Assembly (NCBI GenBank): GCA_002707025.1
Contig: PALG01000026.1
Location: 124,001-188,000 of the forward strand
DNA length: 64,000 bases
DNA from: Flavobacteriaceae bacterium
GTDB lineage: Bacteria > Bacteroidota > Bacteroidia > Flavobacteriales > Flavobacteriaceae
Direction of reading: 5' to 3'
Below the pieces are notes generated by a model. It had not been told where the DNA came from. It was given only the letters and a program-made list of their open reading frames with translations, and did not search any database. Positions 43,957 to 53,007 of this stretch are shown one piece after another. Every line of letters begins with the position of its first letter. Position 1 is the first letter of the stretch. The translations under genes and the position numbers were made by a program.

Positions 43957-44766
43957 TTAGGACAATACTTTGGTCCGGTAAAAGTCTAAATATGCTTCAG
44001 AAAATTCTTCTTTATTATGAAACTTTAACACAGGTTTATCAAGTGTGTTAAGGTACTCCTCAAACTCTGCTGGCAACTCTTCCGAGCCAACCACCACAGC
44101 ATCTGAATTTTCCATAGCAGCTTTCATTACATTAAAATAACTAGGCTCTTCCAGATAAGCAATCCTTTCTTTGTCAATACCATCGAATGCTATCTTTCCT
44201 GCCAATCCATTATCTAACGTTCCTTGAAAGCCTTGATTGTATACAGAGGTCACTATTTTACTATTTTCAAAAAGTGGTTCGTTGTTATAGTAGGTTTTCA
44301 GGTACAAGGGCAAGAAGGAAGCCAGCCAGCCATGCACATGGATAATATCTGGCGACCAGTTTAATTTTTTGACGGTCTCGATCACCCCTTTGGCAAAGAA
44401 AATAGCCCTTTCATCATTGTCTGGAAACAAGTTCCCATCCTCATCGGCATAGGTCGCTTTTCTTTTGAAGTAATCTTCATTATCAATGAAATACACTTGC
44501 ATCCGCTCTTTAGGAATAGAAGCCACTTTTATAATGAGCGGCATATCCAAATCGTTGATCACCAAATTCATTCCTGAAAGGCGAATTACCTCGTGCAATT
44601 GATGACGACGTTCGTTAATATTTCCGTAGCGGGGCATGAAGATGCGTATTTGACCTTCATTGTTGTTTACCATTCTGGGAGCTTCAAACGACATTGAAGA
44701 AATCTCGGTCTCTGGGAGGTATGGTATAACTTCAGAAGACACATACAAGATTCTTTTATCTTTCAT
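43957..44766 (-). CDS. Truncated glycogen/starch synthase-like protein (GT5 N-domain only)
   Basis: A 269-residue protein that aligns with only the N-terminal Rossmann domain of GT5 glycogen synthases (RILYVSSEVIPYLPE, WSPDIIHVHGWLASFLPLYL, SVYNQGFQG). The KTGG loop that holds ADP-glucose in true synthases (EVAPFAKTGG) is replaced by EVIPYLPETEIS, and the second GT-B domain is missing. It may not be a glycosyltransferase. The start is the ATG at 44764-44766. It diverges from panC and leads into DUF4270 and glmS. Confidence 0.82.
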   Translation of the reverse strand: MKDKRILYVSSEVIPYLPETEISSMSFEAPRMVNNNEGQIRIFMPRYGNINERRHQLHEVIRLSGMNLVINDLDMPLIIKVASIPKERMQVYFIDNEDYFKRKATYADEDGNLFPDNDERAIFFAKGVIETVKKLNWSPDIIHVHGWLASFLPLYLKTYYNNEPLFENSKIVTSVYNQGFQGTLDNGLAGKIAFDGIDKERIAYLEEPSYFNVMKAAMENSDAVVVGSEELPAEFEEYLNTLDKPVLKFHNKEEFSEAYLDFYRTKVLS

Positions 44767-44803
44767 AAATTTTTTCTTTACTGGCTTGTTGTTTAAAAAC
44801 ACG

Positions 44804-44811
44804 CAAAATTA
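44804..44811 (-). promoter_or_regulatory. -7 box for the GT5-like/DUF4270/glmS run
   Basis: The minus strand reads TAATTTTG, matching TAnnTTTG, about 38 bases upstream of the 44766 start. Confidence 0.55.
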
Positions 44812-44842
44812 CGAAATTTTATGCAGATTAAGCTTAATATCT

Positions 44843-44850
44843 TAATTTTG
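44843..44850 (+). promoter_or_regulatory. -7 box of panC
   Basis: TAATTTTG matches TAnnTTTG, 21 bases before the ATG at 44872, and supports that start over the upstream frame opening at 44821. Confidence 0.55.
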
Positions 44851-44871
44851 CTCGATTTTCATCCCGTATCC

Positions 44872-45717
44872 ATGTTTCAAAAACAAGACCTACTTGCCAA
44901 AGAGATTAGTCGCTTAAAGAATGAAGGAAATGAAATAGGTTTCGTTGCCACTATGGGCGCCTTACATCGCGGACACCTTACTTTGGCCGAGAGGGCCCTA
45001 GAGGAAAACGATGCTGTTGTGGTGAGTATTTTTGTAAATCCTACGCAATTCAACAATACCGGAGACCTTGTAAATTATCCTAGAACACTAGAAGAAGATA
45101 CCCAACTGCTGAATACCCTGCCGGGAAATATTATCATCTATGCCCCAGAACCGAAAGATCTTTATGGCGACACTGTCGCTTCTACCCACTACAATTTTGG
45201 AGGTATTGAAAACCAAATGGAGGGAAAATACCGGGAAGGTCATTTTGATGGCGTAGGCACAGTACTGAATTTATTGTTTCGAGCCATTGCACCCCATCGC
45301 GCCTATTTTGGCGAAAAAGATTTTCAACAATTACAAGTCGTTCGGAAATTGGTGGACATTGAAAACCTCCCTATTGAAATAGTAGGCTGTGCTATAGCAC
45401 GGGAACCCAACGGACTTGCTATGAGTTCCCGAAACAAACGACTAACCCCCCTTCAATTTGAAGAAGCAGCCATCATCAATGAAACTTTGAAAATCGTTCA
45501 ACAACATTTTAATCAATGGAGCATTCCAAAACTTCAAAAATATGTGGAAGAAAGGTTTTCAGAAAACAAACACATTACTTTAGAGTATTTTGAGATTGCC
45601 AATATTGAAACCCTTCAGCCTGCTTTAAGAAAACGTAAAGGCAACACCTATAGGGCCTTTATAGCAGCTTTTGCTGGAGACGTAAGATTAATAGACAATA
45701 TGGCTTTAAATTCGTAA
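44872..45717 (+). CDS. panC: Pantoate-beta-alanine ligase
   Basis: A 281-residue enzyme joining pantoate and beta-alanine with ATP to give pantothenate. Motifs: VATMGALHRGHLTL (HxGH nucleotide loop, residues ~26-39), SIFVNPTQF, FGEKDFQQ and LAMSSRNKRL (KMSKS-like). The start at 44872 fits the family N-terminus and the promoter box. panD follows after 9 bases, so the two pathway enzymes are together. Confidence 0.96.
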   Translation: MFQKQDLLAKEISRLKNEGNEIGFVATMGALHRGHLTLAERALEENDAVVVSIFVNPTQFNNTGDLVNYPRTLEEDTQLLNTLPGNIIIYAPEPKDLYGDTVASTHYNFGGIENQMEGKYREGHFDGVGTVLNLLFRAIAPHRAYFGEKDFQQLQVVRKLVDIENLPIEIVGCAIAREPNGLAMSSRNKRLTPLQFEEAAIINETLKIVQQHFNQWSIPKLQKYVEERFSENKHITLEYFEIANIETLQPALRKRKGNTYRAFIAAFAGDVRLIDNMALNS

Positions 45718-45722
45718 TTTTG
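45715..45722 (+). promoter_or_regulatory. -7-like box directly before panD
   Basis: TAATTTTG lies 4 bases before the panD ATG at 45727 and would give a leaderless message. Part of it is inside the panC stop region. Confidence 0.35.
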
Positions 45723-45726
45723 CAGC

Positions 45727-46077
45727 ATGTTTATAGAAGTAGTAAAATCGAAAATACACCGAGTAAAAGTTACAGGTGCAGACCTTAACTATATAGGAAG
45801 CATTACCATAGACGAAGATCTTATGGATGCGGCCAACATTATTAATGGCGAAAAGGTTCAAATTGTAAATAACCATAACGGCGAACGTTTTGAAACCTAT
45901 GCCATTCCAGGACCTAGGAATAGTGGGGAAATCACTTTAAATGGCGCTGCAGCGAGAAAAGTGGCCCCAGGCGATGTGCTTATCCTTATCACCTATGCAA
46001 TGATGCCCATTGAGGAAGCCAAGCAATTTAAACCTTCGTTGGTGTTTCCCAATGAGGAAAATAACCTTTTAAGGTAA
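45727..46077 (+). CDS. panD: Aspartate 1-decarboxylase
   Basis: A 116-residue pyruvoyl enzyme giving beta-alanine for pantothenate. The self-cleavage site Gly24-Ser25 lies in [10 protein letters not shown], and the catalytic loop regions [14 protein letters not shown] and [11 protein letters not shown] are present. It directly follows panC. Confidence 0.97.
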   Translation: MFIEVVKSKIHRVKVTGADLNYIGSITIDEDLMDAANIINGEKVQIVNNHNGERFETYAIPGPRNSGEITLNGAAARKVAPGDVLILITYAMMPIEEAKQFKPSLVFPNEENNLLR

Positions 46078-46078
46078 A

Positions 46079-47050
46079 TTGAAACGTCTTTCAAAATTTC
46101 TTCAAATTTTCCTTCCCTTAGCGTTGGGGATTTTTCTTATTTGGTATTTCTACTCCAAGTTTTCAGAAGAGCAGTGGAACGAAATGGTGCGGCAATTTCA
46201 GAAAGCCGACTACTTTATGGTGGTACTTTCGGTAGTCATGAGTATGGTAAGCCATTTGGTTAGGGCTCACCGCTGGGGATTAATGCTACAGCCTTTGGGC
46301 TATCAACCCGGAATGGTCAATAAATTTCTAGCCGTCTCGGTTGCCTACCTCATGAATCTTTTTATTCCAAAAAGTGGCGAGGTTTCCAGAGCAGTTGTAT
46401 TAAAAAAATACGAAGCTGTTCCTTTCGAGAAAGGTTTTGGAACCATTATTTCGGAACGAATCGTAGACTTGGTATTTTTAATGCTCTTTACGGCAGTGGC
46501 TGTCATCTTGGAGTTTCAGCAGCTTTTCGATTATGTGAATGGATTAATACCCTTTCAAAAGTTAGTGTGGTTACTAGTATTTGCCATGGGGTTACTTTTC
46601 GCTGTGTTTCTTTATTTAAAAAAATCGACTGGAAAAATCTCCTCAAAAATCAAGGATTTTGTTAAAGGCTTGAAGGAAGGGGTGTTCAGTATTTTCAAAA
46701 TGAATAAAAAAGGGGCTTTTATCTTTCAAAGCTTTATTATTTGGGGATTGTACATCCTATCCTTTTATACAGCCACCCAAGCCTTGGATGAAACGTCCCA
46801 GATAGGTTTTGGAATCACAATCATTACGTTTGTTGTGGGCAGTTTTACTTTTGCCTTTACCAATAGCGGGGTAGGCTACTATCCTTTAGCGATTGCTGGA
46901 ATTCTTTTTATCTTCGGAATCCCCGAAACTACAGGAAGTGCTTTGGGATGGATTGTCTGGACCTCCAATATTATCTATATCATCATTTCGGGCGTTTTGG
47001 CATTCCTCATTTTACCTGTTTGGAATAAAAAAAGAATTGCCCATTCTTAG
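46079..47050 (+). CDS. Flippase-like membrane protein (UPF0104/LPG synthase TM domain)
   Basis: A 323-residue protein with about eight helices and the family motifs VRAHRWGLML, FLAVSVAYLMNLFIPKSGEVSRAVVLKK and GFGTIISERIVDL. These proteins are related to the membrane part of lysylphosphatidylglycerol synthase and are thought to flip lipids. The start is TTG at 46079, one base after the panD stop; no ATG is better placed. Confidence 0.85.
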   Translation: MKRLSKFLQIFLPLALGIFLIWYFYSKFSEEQWNEMVRQFQKADYFMVVLSVVMSMVSHLVRAHRWGLMLQPLGYQPGMVNKFLAVSVAYLMNLFIPKSGEVSRAVVLKKYEAVPFEKGFGTIISERIVDLVFLMLFTAVAVILEFQQLFDYVNGLIPFQKLVWLLVFAMGLLFAVFLYLKKSTGKISSKIKDFVKGLKEGVFSIFKMNKKGAFIFQSFIIWGLYILSFYTATQALDETSQIGFGITIITFVVGSFTFAFTNSGVGYYPLAIAGILFIFGIPETTGSALGWIVWTSNIIYIIISGVLAFLILPVWNKKRIAHS

Positions 47051-47103
47051 TTAGGGTGCTGTTCCTAAAATTTGCTATCTTTCGTTTTCTTAAAAACTGA
47101 ATT

Positions 47104-48258
47104 ATGAGAACCCTTCTCTTCTTATGTATAGGTCTTATTTCATCGACTGTTCTACTAGGGCAATCCAAAATCATTTATGAAGAATTTCCTTCTTCTAAAT
47201 TAGATGAGACCCGGAGATTAAAGATACAATTACCTCGTGATTATGACGATAATGTAGAAAAGTCGTATCCCATTGTGGTGGTTCTGGATGCCAATTATCT
47301 TTTTGAGCCCGTGGCTGGGAATGTGGATTATTTTGGTTATTGGGAAGACATGCCCGAAGCTATCGTCGTAGGTATCATGCAGGGCGATATGCGCTACGAA
47401 GATTGTAGTTATGACGACACCAATTTTATGCCGGCCGACAAGGGGGCCGATTTCTTTGAATTTGTTGGTTTGGAACTACTCCCTTATATCGATGCCACTT
47501 ATCGTACCGCTAAATTCACCATTTTGGTAGGACACGATTTTACGGCCAGCTATATTAATTACTACCTTTTCAAAGACCCACCACTATTTAATGGTTACAT
47601 TTCCTTAAGCCCAGATTTGGCACCCATGCTGGACGAACGCATTCCGCAACGAATCCCTGTTTTGGAACAAAAGACCTTTTACTATTTAGCGACCGGTAGT
47701 GACGACATCAAAGACCTTAAAGAGATTACAGAAAGCTTGAATACCTCCCTTCAACCGCTTAAAAGTGATAATTTTGCCTATTATTACGATAATTTTGATG
47801 GAGCAACACACTATTCTTTAGTGGCCCGGGCCATTCCTTCAGCATTGGAAAAAATCTTTTCGGTGTACCGCCCTATTTCCAAAGAGGAATTCAATGAAAA
47901 ACTTATGAAAACCGAGGAGCCCATTCATCAATACCTTTTAAACAAGTACAAAACCATTGAAGACCTTTTCGGACTTACCAATCCCATTCGTGTAAACGAT
48001 TTCATTGCCACCGCAACCGCCTGCGAAAAAAGAAAACAATGGGAATCCCTTAGGGAAATCGCGGCCTTGGCGCAAAAGCAATATCCCGATACGGCTTTGG
48101 GCGATTATTATTTAGGCCGTTATTATGAAGAAACCGGTGACCCCAAGAGGGCCATGAGAACGTTTCAGGCAGGTTTTGATAAAGAGGAAGTCGATTTTAT
48201 TACGGTCGATTTGATGCTGGATCGGGCCGATAAGATTAAAGAAGATTTCGGGTATTAA
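47104..48258 (+). CDS. Esterase-fold (PF00756-type) secreted protein with Ser-to-Asp change and C-terminal repeats
   Basis: A 384-residue protein with a signal peptide (LLFLCIGLISSTVLLG), an alpha/beta-hydrolase domain of the putative esterase family (residues ~23-260) and a helical, TPR-like tail (ALGDYYLGRYYEETGDPKRAM). The nucleophile elbow, usually G-x-S-x-G, reads GHDFTA, with Asp145 (GAT) in place of Ser; the catalytic His appears kept (H236, THYSL). It may be inactive or use Asp. The stop overlaps the radA ATG (TAATG). Confidence 0.83.
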   Translation: MRTLLFLCIGLISSTVLLGQSKIIYEEFPSSKLDETRRLKIQLPRDYDDNVEKSYPIVVVLDANYLFEPVAGNVDYFGYWEDMPEAIVVGIMQGDMRYEDCSYDDTNFMPADKGADFFEFVGLELLPYIDATYRTAKFTILVGHDFTASYINYYLFKDPPLFNGYISLSPDLAPMLDERIPQRIPVLEQKTFYYLATGSDDIKDLKEITESLNTSLQPLKSDNFAYYYDNFDGATHYSLVARAIPSALEKIFSVYRPISKEEFNEKLMKTEEPIHQYLLNKYKTIEDLFGLTNPIRVNDFIATATACEKRKQWESLREIAALAQKQYPDTALGDYYLGRYYEETGDPKRAMRTFQAGFDKEEVDFITVDLMLDRADKIKEDFGY

Positions 48259-49619
48259 TGGCAAAAGTAAAAACCACCTTTTTTTGTCAGAACTGTGGCA
48301 CCCAATTTTCAAAATGGCAAGGGCAATGTACCTCTTGCAAGCAATGGAATACCATTGTGGAAGAAGTGGTTCAAAAAGCGGAAAAAACCAGCTGGAGAAC
48401 CGAAACGGGTCCTTCAAAAAAGGTTTCCAAACCTTATAAAATTTCAGAAATACCCGTCAATCCGGAACAACGCTTAAATACCCAAAACGAAGAGCTCAAT
48501 AGGGTTTTAGGTGGCGGATTGGTCCCTGGTTCTTTAACACTTTTGGGAGGGGAGCCTGGTATTGGAAAAAGTACACTGATGCTTCAGGTGGCTTTGCATT
48601 TACCGTATAAAACCCTATACGTTTCAGGAGAGGAAAGTGCCCAACAAATCAAACTTCGGGCAGAACGCATCACCAAAAATGCCGAAAACTGTTTCATCCT
48701 TACGGAAACCAAAACACAAACGATATTTCAGCATATCGTGAATTTGGAACCCGATATTTTGGTTATCGATTCCATTCAAACGTTACAAACCGATCATATT
48801 GACAGTACCGCCGGAAGTATTTCCCAAATTCGGGAATGTACTGCAGAACTTATCAAGTTTGCCAAGGAAACCCATACTCCTGTAATTTTAATTGGACATA
48901 TTACCAAAGATGGAACCATCGCAGGACCTAAAATTTTGGAACACATGGTCGATACGGTACTTCAGTTTGAAGGCGATCGCAATCATGTATACCGAATCCT
49001 TCGGGCGCATAAAAATCGCTTCGGAAGCACTAATGAACTCGGAATTTACGAAATGCAGGGCAACGGACTTCGGGAGGTTTCCAATCCTTCAGAAATACTC
49101 ATTTCCAAAAACGATGAAGACCTTAGCGGAACTACCATTGCAGCAACCCTAGAGGGTATGCGGCCATTGATGATTGAAATTCAGGCATTGGTAAGTACCG
49201 CCGTTTATGGAACGCCTCAACGCAGTGCCACGGGCTACAATGCCAAACGTTTAAATATGCTGTTAGCCGTTTTGGAAAAGCGTGCCGGATTCAAATTAGG
49301 GGCAAAAGACGTGTTTCTTAACATTACAGGAGGAATTACCGTGGACGACCCTGCCATCGATCTTGCGGTAGTCGCTGCTGTGCTTTCTTCCAATATTGAT
49401 GTGGCGATTGACAAGTCCATGTGCTTTGCTGCCGAGATTGGACTGGCTGGAGAAGTGCGCCCGGTAACCCGAATCGAACAACGTATTTTGGAGGCGGAAA
49501 AACTGGGCTTCGGAAGCATTGTGATTTCCAAATACTGCAAAATTCCTAAGTCGAATAACAACATACAAATTATTAAAGTGGGAAAAGTACATGATGTGGT
49601 ACACCACCTCTTTGGTTAA
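48258..49619 (+). CDS. radA: DNA repair protein RadA
   Basis: A 453-residue protein with an N-terminal C4 zinc finger (FFCQNCGTQFSKWQGQCTSC), a RecA-like ATPase (Walker A GGEPGIGKST, Walker B LVIDSIQT), the RadA-specific KNRFG motif and a C-terminal Lon-protease-like domain. It is a branch-migration helicase in recombination. It is translationally coupled to the esterase-fold gene upstream. Confidence 0.97.
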   Translation: MAKVKTTFFCQNCGTQFSKWQGQCTSCKQWNTIVEEVVQKAEKTSWRTETGPSKKVSKPYKISEIPVNPEQRLNTQNEELNRVLGGGLVPGSLTLLGGEPGIGKSTLMLQVALHLPYKTLYVSGEESAQQIKLRAERITKNAENCFILTETKTQTIFQHIVNLEPDILVIDSIQTLQTDHIDSTAGSISQIRECTAELIKFAKETHTPVILIGHITKDGTIAGPKILEHMVDTVLQFEGDRNHVYRILRAHKNRFGSTNELGIYEMQGNGLREVSNPSEILISKNDEDLSGTTIAATLEGMRPLMIEIQALVSTAVYGTPQRSATGYNAKRLNMLLAVLEKRAGFKLGAKDVFLNITGGITVDDPAIDLAVVAAVLSSNIDVAIDKSMCFAAEIGLAGEVRPVTRIEQRILEAEKLGFGSIVISKYCKIPKSNNNIQIIKVGKVHDVVHHLFG

Positions 49620-49656
49620 AATTTCCCTAAAGCATGGATTGCTGCCTATTTTTTAT

Positions 49657-49664
49657 TAGTTTTA
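49657..49664 (+). promoter_or_regulatory. Possible -7 box of the his operon
   Basis: TAGTTTTA differs from TAnnTTTG only in the last base and lies 8 bases before the leader-peptide ATG. A TTG at 49639-49641 is 15 bases upstream. Confidence 0.35.
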
Positions 49665-49672
49665 CACCCAAC

Positions 49673-49735
49673 ATGAGAAATACACAATTACATCATCATC
49701 ATTTTCATACTGGCTATCAGGCGAGTGGAGAATGA
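49673..49735 (+). CDS. His operon leader peptide
   Basis: A 20-residue frame, MRNTQLHHHHFHTGYQASGE, has five His in six codons (residues 7-12). It lies 28 bases before a strong terminator and 100 bases before hisG. Ribosome stalling at the His codons when charged histidyl-tRNA is scarce would change folding of the downstream RNA, as in classical his attenuation. The peptide itself likely has no other job. Confidence 0.93.
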   Translation: MRNTQLHHHHFHTGYQASGE

Positions 49736-49800
49736 TATGTAGTTAATTTATTCACATATTTACAAACCCGTCTGAGCAAATCAGGCGGGTTTTTCTTTTC
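49717..49800 (+). promoter_or_regulatory. His attenuator: antiterminator and terminator
   Basis: The terminator stem is AACCCGTCTGA/TCAGGCGGGTT (49765-49791, 11 bp, one G-U) with loop GCAAA and a T run. TCAGGCG at 49717-49723, inside the leader codons after the His run, duplicates the 3' arm and can pair with CGTCTGA of the 5' arm. A ribosome stalled on His codons leaves this segment free, so the antiterminator forms; a ribosome reaching the stop codon covers it, so the terminator forms. Confidence 0.9.
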
Positions 49801-49835
49801 CATCAGGTTTGCTCAGGTTTTATCGAAAAAGAAAA

Positions 49836-50693
49836 ATGAGCCTATTAAAAATTGCCATTCAAAAAAGTGGCCGACTACACGATAGTTCTTTAAAGCTATT
49901 GAAGGATTGTGGCATTGTTGCCGATAACGGAAACGACCAACTAAAGGTAAGCGCACAAAATTTTCCATTAGAAATATTGTACCTCCGCAATAGTGATATT
50001 CCACAATACTTGGAAGATGGCGTTGCAGATATCGCCATTGTGGGAGAAAATCTATTGGTGGAAAAGCAGAAGGAAATTGAAATTGTAGAGAAATTGGGGT
50101 TTTCAAAATGCCGGGTTTCTTTGGCCGTTCCAAAGGAAGTTTCCGTTAGCGACCTATCCTATTTTAATGGAAAAAAAATTGCCACATCCTATCCCAACAC
50201 TTTAACTCAATTTCTAAACAAAAACAACATTTCCGCAGACATTCACTTCATATCAGGTTCGGTGGAAATCGCCCCTAACATTGGTTTGGCAGACGCTGTT
50301 TGCGACATTGTGAGTTCGGGATCTACTTTGTTTAAAAACGGATTGAAAGAAGTTAAGACGATCCTTACTTCGGAAGCTGTTTTAGCTAAATCCAAAAAAA
50401 TTAAAGCTGATAAAAAGGTGATTCTGGACCAGCTTAGCTTTCGTATTCGAGCTGTATTGAAAGCACAAGACACCAAATATATTTTGATGAATGTTCCCAA
50501 CGATAAAATCGAGTCCGTAAGTGCCATCCTGCCTGTTATGAAATCACCTACCGTCTTACCACTGGCTATGGAAGGCTGGAGCTCGCTGCACTCGGTCATT
50601 CAGGAAAATCAGTTCTGGGAAGTGATTGATGAATTAAAATCTGCCGGAGCCGAAGGCATCCTTATTGCTCCCATCGAAAAAATTATTTTATGA
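49836..50693 (+). CDS. hisG: ATP phosphoribosyltransferase (long form)
   Basis: A 285-residue enzyme for the first, committed step of histidine synthesis, condensing ATP and PRPP. It has LKIAIQKSGRLHDSSLKLL, the PRPP loop region ADAVCDIVSSGSTLF, and a C-terminal regulatory ACT-like domain of ~75 residues (MNVPNDKIESVSAILPVMKSPTV), so it is the long form that does not need HisZ. The start is the ATG at 49836; the frame is open upstream but overlaps the attenuator region. It overlaps hisD by 4 bases. Confidence 0.97.
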   Translation: MSLLKIAIQKSGRLHDSSLKLLKDCGIVADNGNDQLKVSAQNFPLEILYLRNSDIPQYLEDGVADIAIVGENLLVEKQKEIEIVEKLGFSKCRVSLAVPKEVSVSDLSYFNGKKIATSYPNTLTQFLNKNNISADIHFISGSVEIAPNIGLADAVCDIVSSGSTLFKNGLKEVKTILTSEAVLAKSKKIKADKKVILDQLSFRIRAVLKAQDTKYILMNVPNDKIESVSAILPVMKSPTVLPLAMEGWSSLHSVIQENQFWEVIDELKSAGAEGILIAPIEKIIL

Positions 50694-51979
50694 TAAAATC
50701 CTTTGTAAATCCGTCACCTGAAACATGGGAAACGCTTTCCGAACGGCCAAAGTTGGAAAATGATTCTGTTGATAAACGTGTTTCCGAAATCCTTCAAAAA
50801 GTTAAAGAAGAAGGCGACTCTGCCTTAAAGTTTTATACGCAGAATTTTGATGGCTGCGATCTTTCTTCTTTATGGGTTTCCCCGCAGGAAATCACAGAAG
50901 CATCTCTATATGTTTCTAAAGAATTGAAAAAAGCCATCAAAACTGCAAAAGCAAACATCAAGGCTTTTCATAAACCACAATGCAAAGAAGAAAAACGCAT
51001 TAAGACGACCAAAGGGGTAGCTTGCTGGAGAAAACAGGTCCCCATCGAAAAAGTGGGGCTTTACATCCCAGGAGGCACTGCCCCGTTGTTCTCTACCGTG
51101 TTAATGCTGGGAATCCCAGCCAAACTGGCAGGTTGCAAAGAAATCATCGTTTGCACCCCTCCCCAAAAGGACGGATCGATTGCTCCAGAAATCTTGTTTA
51201 CCGCAAAACTACTGGGCATCGAAAAAATTGTAAAATGCGGAGGGGCGCAGGCCATCGCTGGGCTCACTTATGGCACTCAAAGCATTCCTAAGGTATCTAA
51301 AATATTTGGGCCCGGAAATGCGTACATAACGGCTGCTAAGCAAAAAGTGCAACAAGAGGGGGTTGCTATCGATATGCCCGCAGGGCCCAGTGAAGTACTC
51401 ATCATCGCCGATCGTTCCAGCAACCCTGCTTTTGTAGCGGCCGACTTACTTTCGCAGGCAGAACATGGGGTGGATAGCCAGATTGTATTGGTTTCCAATG
51501 ATCCTTCCACTGTTGAAAAGGTAACCGTGGAACTACAAAAACAAATCGAATTGCTTCCAAGAAAGGAAATCGTTGAAAAGGCCTTAACGAATAGTTTTTC
51601 TGTAGTATTTGAAACCCTTAAAACCTGTTTTGAATTTAGCAATGCCTATGCACCAGAGCATTTAATCATTGCTTCCAAAAAAGCCGAAAGTTATGCAAAT
51701 CTTGTCGTCAATGCCGGCTCAGTTTTTCTTGGAAATTATAGTTGTGAAAGCGCGGGCGATTACGCTTCGGGTACCAACCACACCTTACCTACTCACGGAT
51801 TTGCCAAAAGTTACAGTGGGGTTTCGGTAGATAGTTTCTGCAAAAATATCACGTTTCAGAAAATCACCAAAAAAGGGATCGAAAACCTCGGTCCTACTAT
51901 TGAAGTCATGGCAGCCGCAGAAGGCCTGGAAGCACATAAAAATGCCGTTTCAATCCGATTAAAATCCCTAAAAAAATGA
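50690..51979 (+). CDS. hisD: Histidinol dehydrogenase
   Basis: A 429-residue zinc enzyme doing the last two oxidations, histidinol to histidine. Motifs: VGLYIPGGTAPLFSTVLML, FGPGNAYITAAK, IDMPAGPSEVLIIAD and the zinc/catalytic region AEHGVDSQ and ASGTNHTLPTHG. It is linked to hisG and hisC by ATGA overlaps. Confidence 0.98.
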   Translation: MIKSFVNPSPETWETLSERPKLENDSVDKRVSEILQKVKEEGDSALKFYTQNFDGCDLSSLWVSPQEITEASLYVSKELKKAIKTAKANIKAFHKPQCKEEKRIKTTKGVACWRKQVPIEKVGLYIPGGTAPLFSTVLMLGIPAKLAGCKEIIVCTPPQKDGSIAPEILFTAKLLGIEKIVKCGGAQAIAGLTYGTQSIPKVSKIFGPGNAYITAAKQKVQQEGVAIDMPAGPSEVLIIADRSSNPAFVAADLLSQAEHGVDSQIVLVSNDPSTVEKVTVELQKQIELLPRKEIVEKALTNSFSVVFETLKTCFEFSNAYAPEHLIIASKKAESYANLVVNAGSVFLGNYSCESAGDYASGTNHTLPTHGFAKSYSGVSVDSFCKNITFQKITKKGIENLGPTIEVMAAAEGLEAHKNAVSIRLKSLKK

Positions 51980-53007
51980 TGGAATTGGCAACTCTTGTTC
52001 GAAAAAACATACAGGGTTTAACGCCCTATTCCAGTGCGCGGGGAGAATTCTCAGGAAGTGCAGAAATATTCCTAGATGCTAATGAAAATCCCTTTGGAAC
52101 CTTCAATCGCTACCCAGATCCTTATCAGCAAGCATTGAAAAAGGAAATCGCACAATTAAAAGATCTTCCTGTGGAAAATATTTTTATAGGAAATGGCAGT
52201 GACGAAGCGATCGACTTGTTATTTCGTGTTTTTTGTGAGCCCGGAAAAGACAAAGCCCTCATTTTTCCCCCTACCTACGGAATGTATCGCGTTTCGGCTC
52301 AAATTAATGATGTGAGTCTTATTGAGGTTCCCTTAAACAATCAATTTTTGATTTCTGAAGCTTCCGTTGCGCCTTTCCTGAAAGACCCCCTTTTAAAGCT
52401 TCTTTTTGTGTGTTCGCCCAACAACCCCACGGGAAATTTGATTCCGCATAAAACCTTACTAAGACTATTGAAAAACTTTTCGGGAATTGTCGTAGTGGAT
52501 GAAGCCTATATCGATTTTTCTGAAGGCCCTTCGGCCCTGGAGTTACTTCCGGAATTTCCAAATCTGGTAGTACTCCAAACCCTCAGTAAAGCATGGGGAC
52601 AAGCGGGTTTGCGTATTGGATTTGCCTTTGGGGCTTCAGAAATTATTTCCTACCTCAACAAGGTGAAACCACCCTACAATGTTAGTTCGGCCAATCAGCA
52701 ACAGGCATTGAAGGCACTTCAAAACAGCGCACAATTTGAAAAGAATAGACAACTTATCCTTTCAGAAAAAAAACGAATGGAAAAGGCCCTGGAAAAAATA
52801 CCGGGCGTGCAAAAAATATTTCCTTCGGAAACCAATTTTCTACTGCTACAAATAGAAAATGCCCCAGAAATTTACCGACAACTCATCGCACAAAAAATCA
52901 TTGTCCGAAACCGGGATCGACAAATCGAAAACACCTTACGGATTACAATAGGCTGTCCTTCTGAAAACGAAAAACTATTACAAACCCTTCAAAATATCAC
53001 TTCATGA
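51976..53007 (+). CDS. hisC: Histidinol-phosphate aminotransferase
   Basis: A 343-residue fold-type I PLP enzyme with [43 protein letters not shown] and the PLP Lys in [14 protein letters not shown]. It forms histidinol phosphate. The ATG is in an ATGATG sequence, so the start could be one codon later. Confidence 0.97.
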   Translation: MMELATLVRKNIQGLTPYSSARGEFSGSAEIFLDANENPFGTFNRYPDPYQQALKKEIAQLKDLPVENIFIGNGSDEAIDLLFRVFCEPGKDKALIFPPTYGMYRVSAQINDVSLIEVPLNNQFLISEASVAPFLKDPLLKLLFVCSPNNPTGNLIPHKTLLRLLKNFSGIVVVDEAYIDFSEGPSALELLPEFPNLVVLQTLSKAWGQAGLRIGFAFGASEIISYLNKVKPPYNVSSANQQQALKALQNSAQFEKNRQLILSEKKRMEKALEKIPGVQKIFPSETNFLLLQIENAPEIYRQLIAQKIIVRNRDRQIENTLRITIGCPSENEKLLQTLQNITS

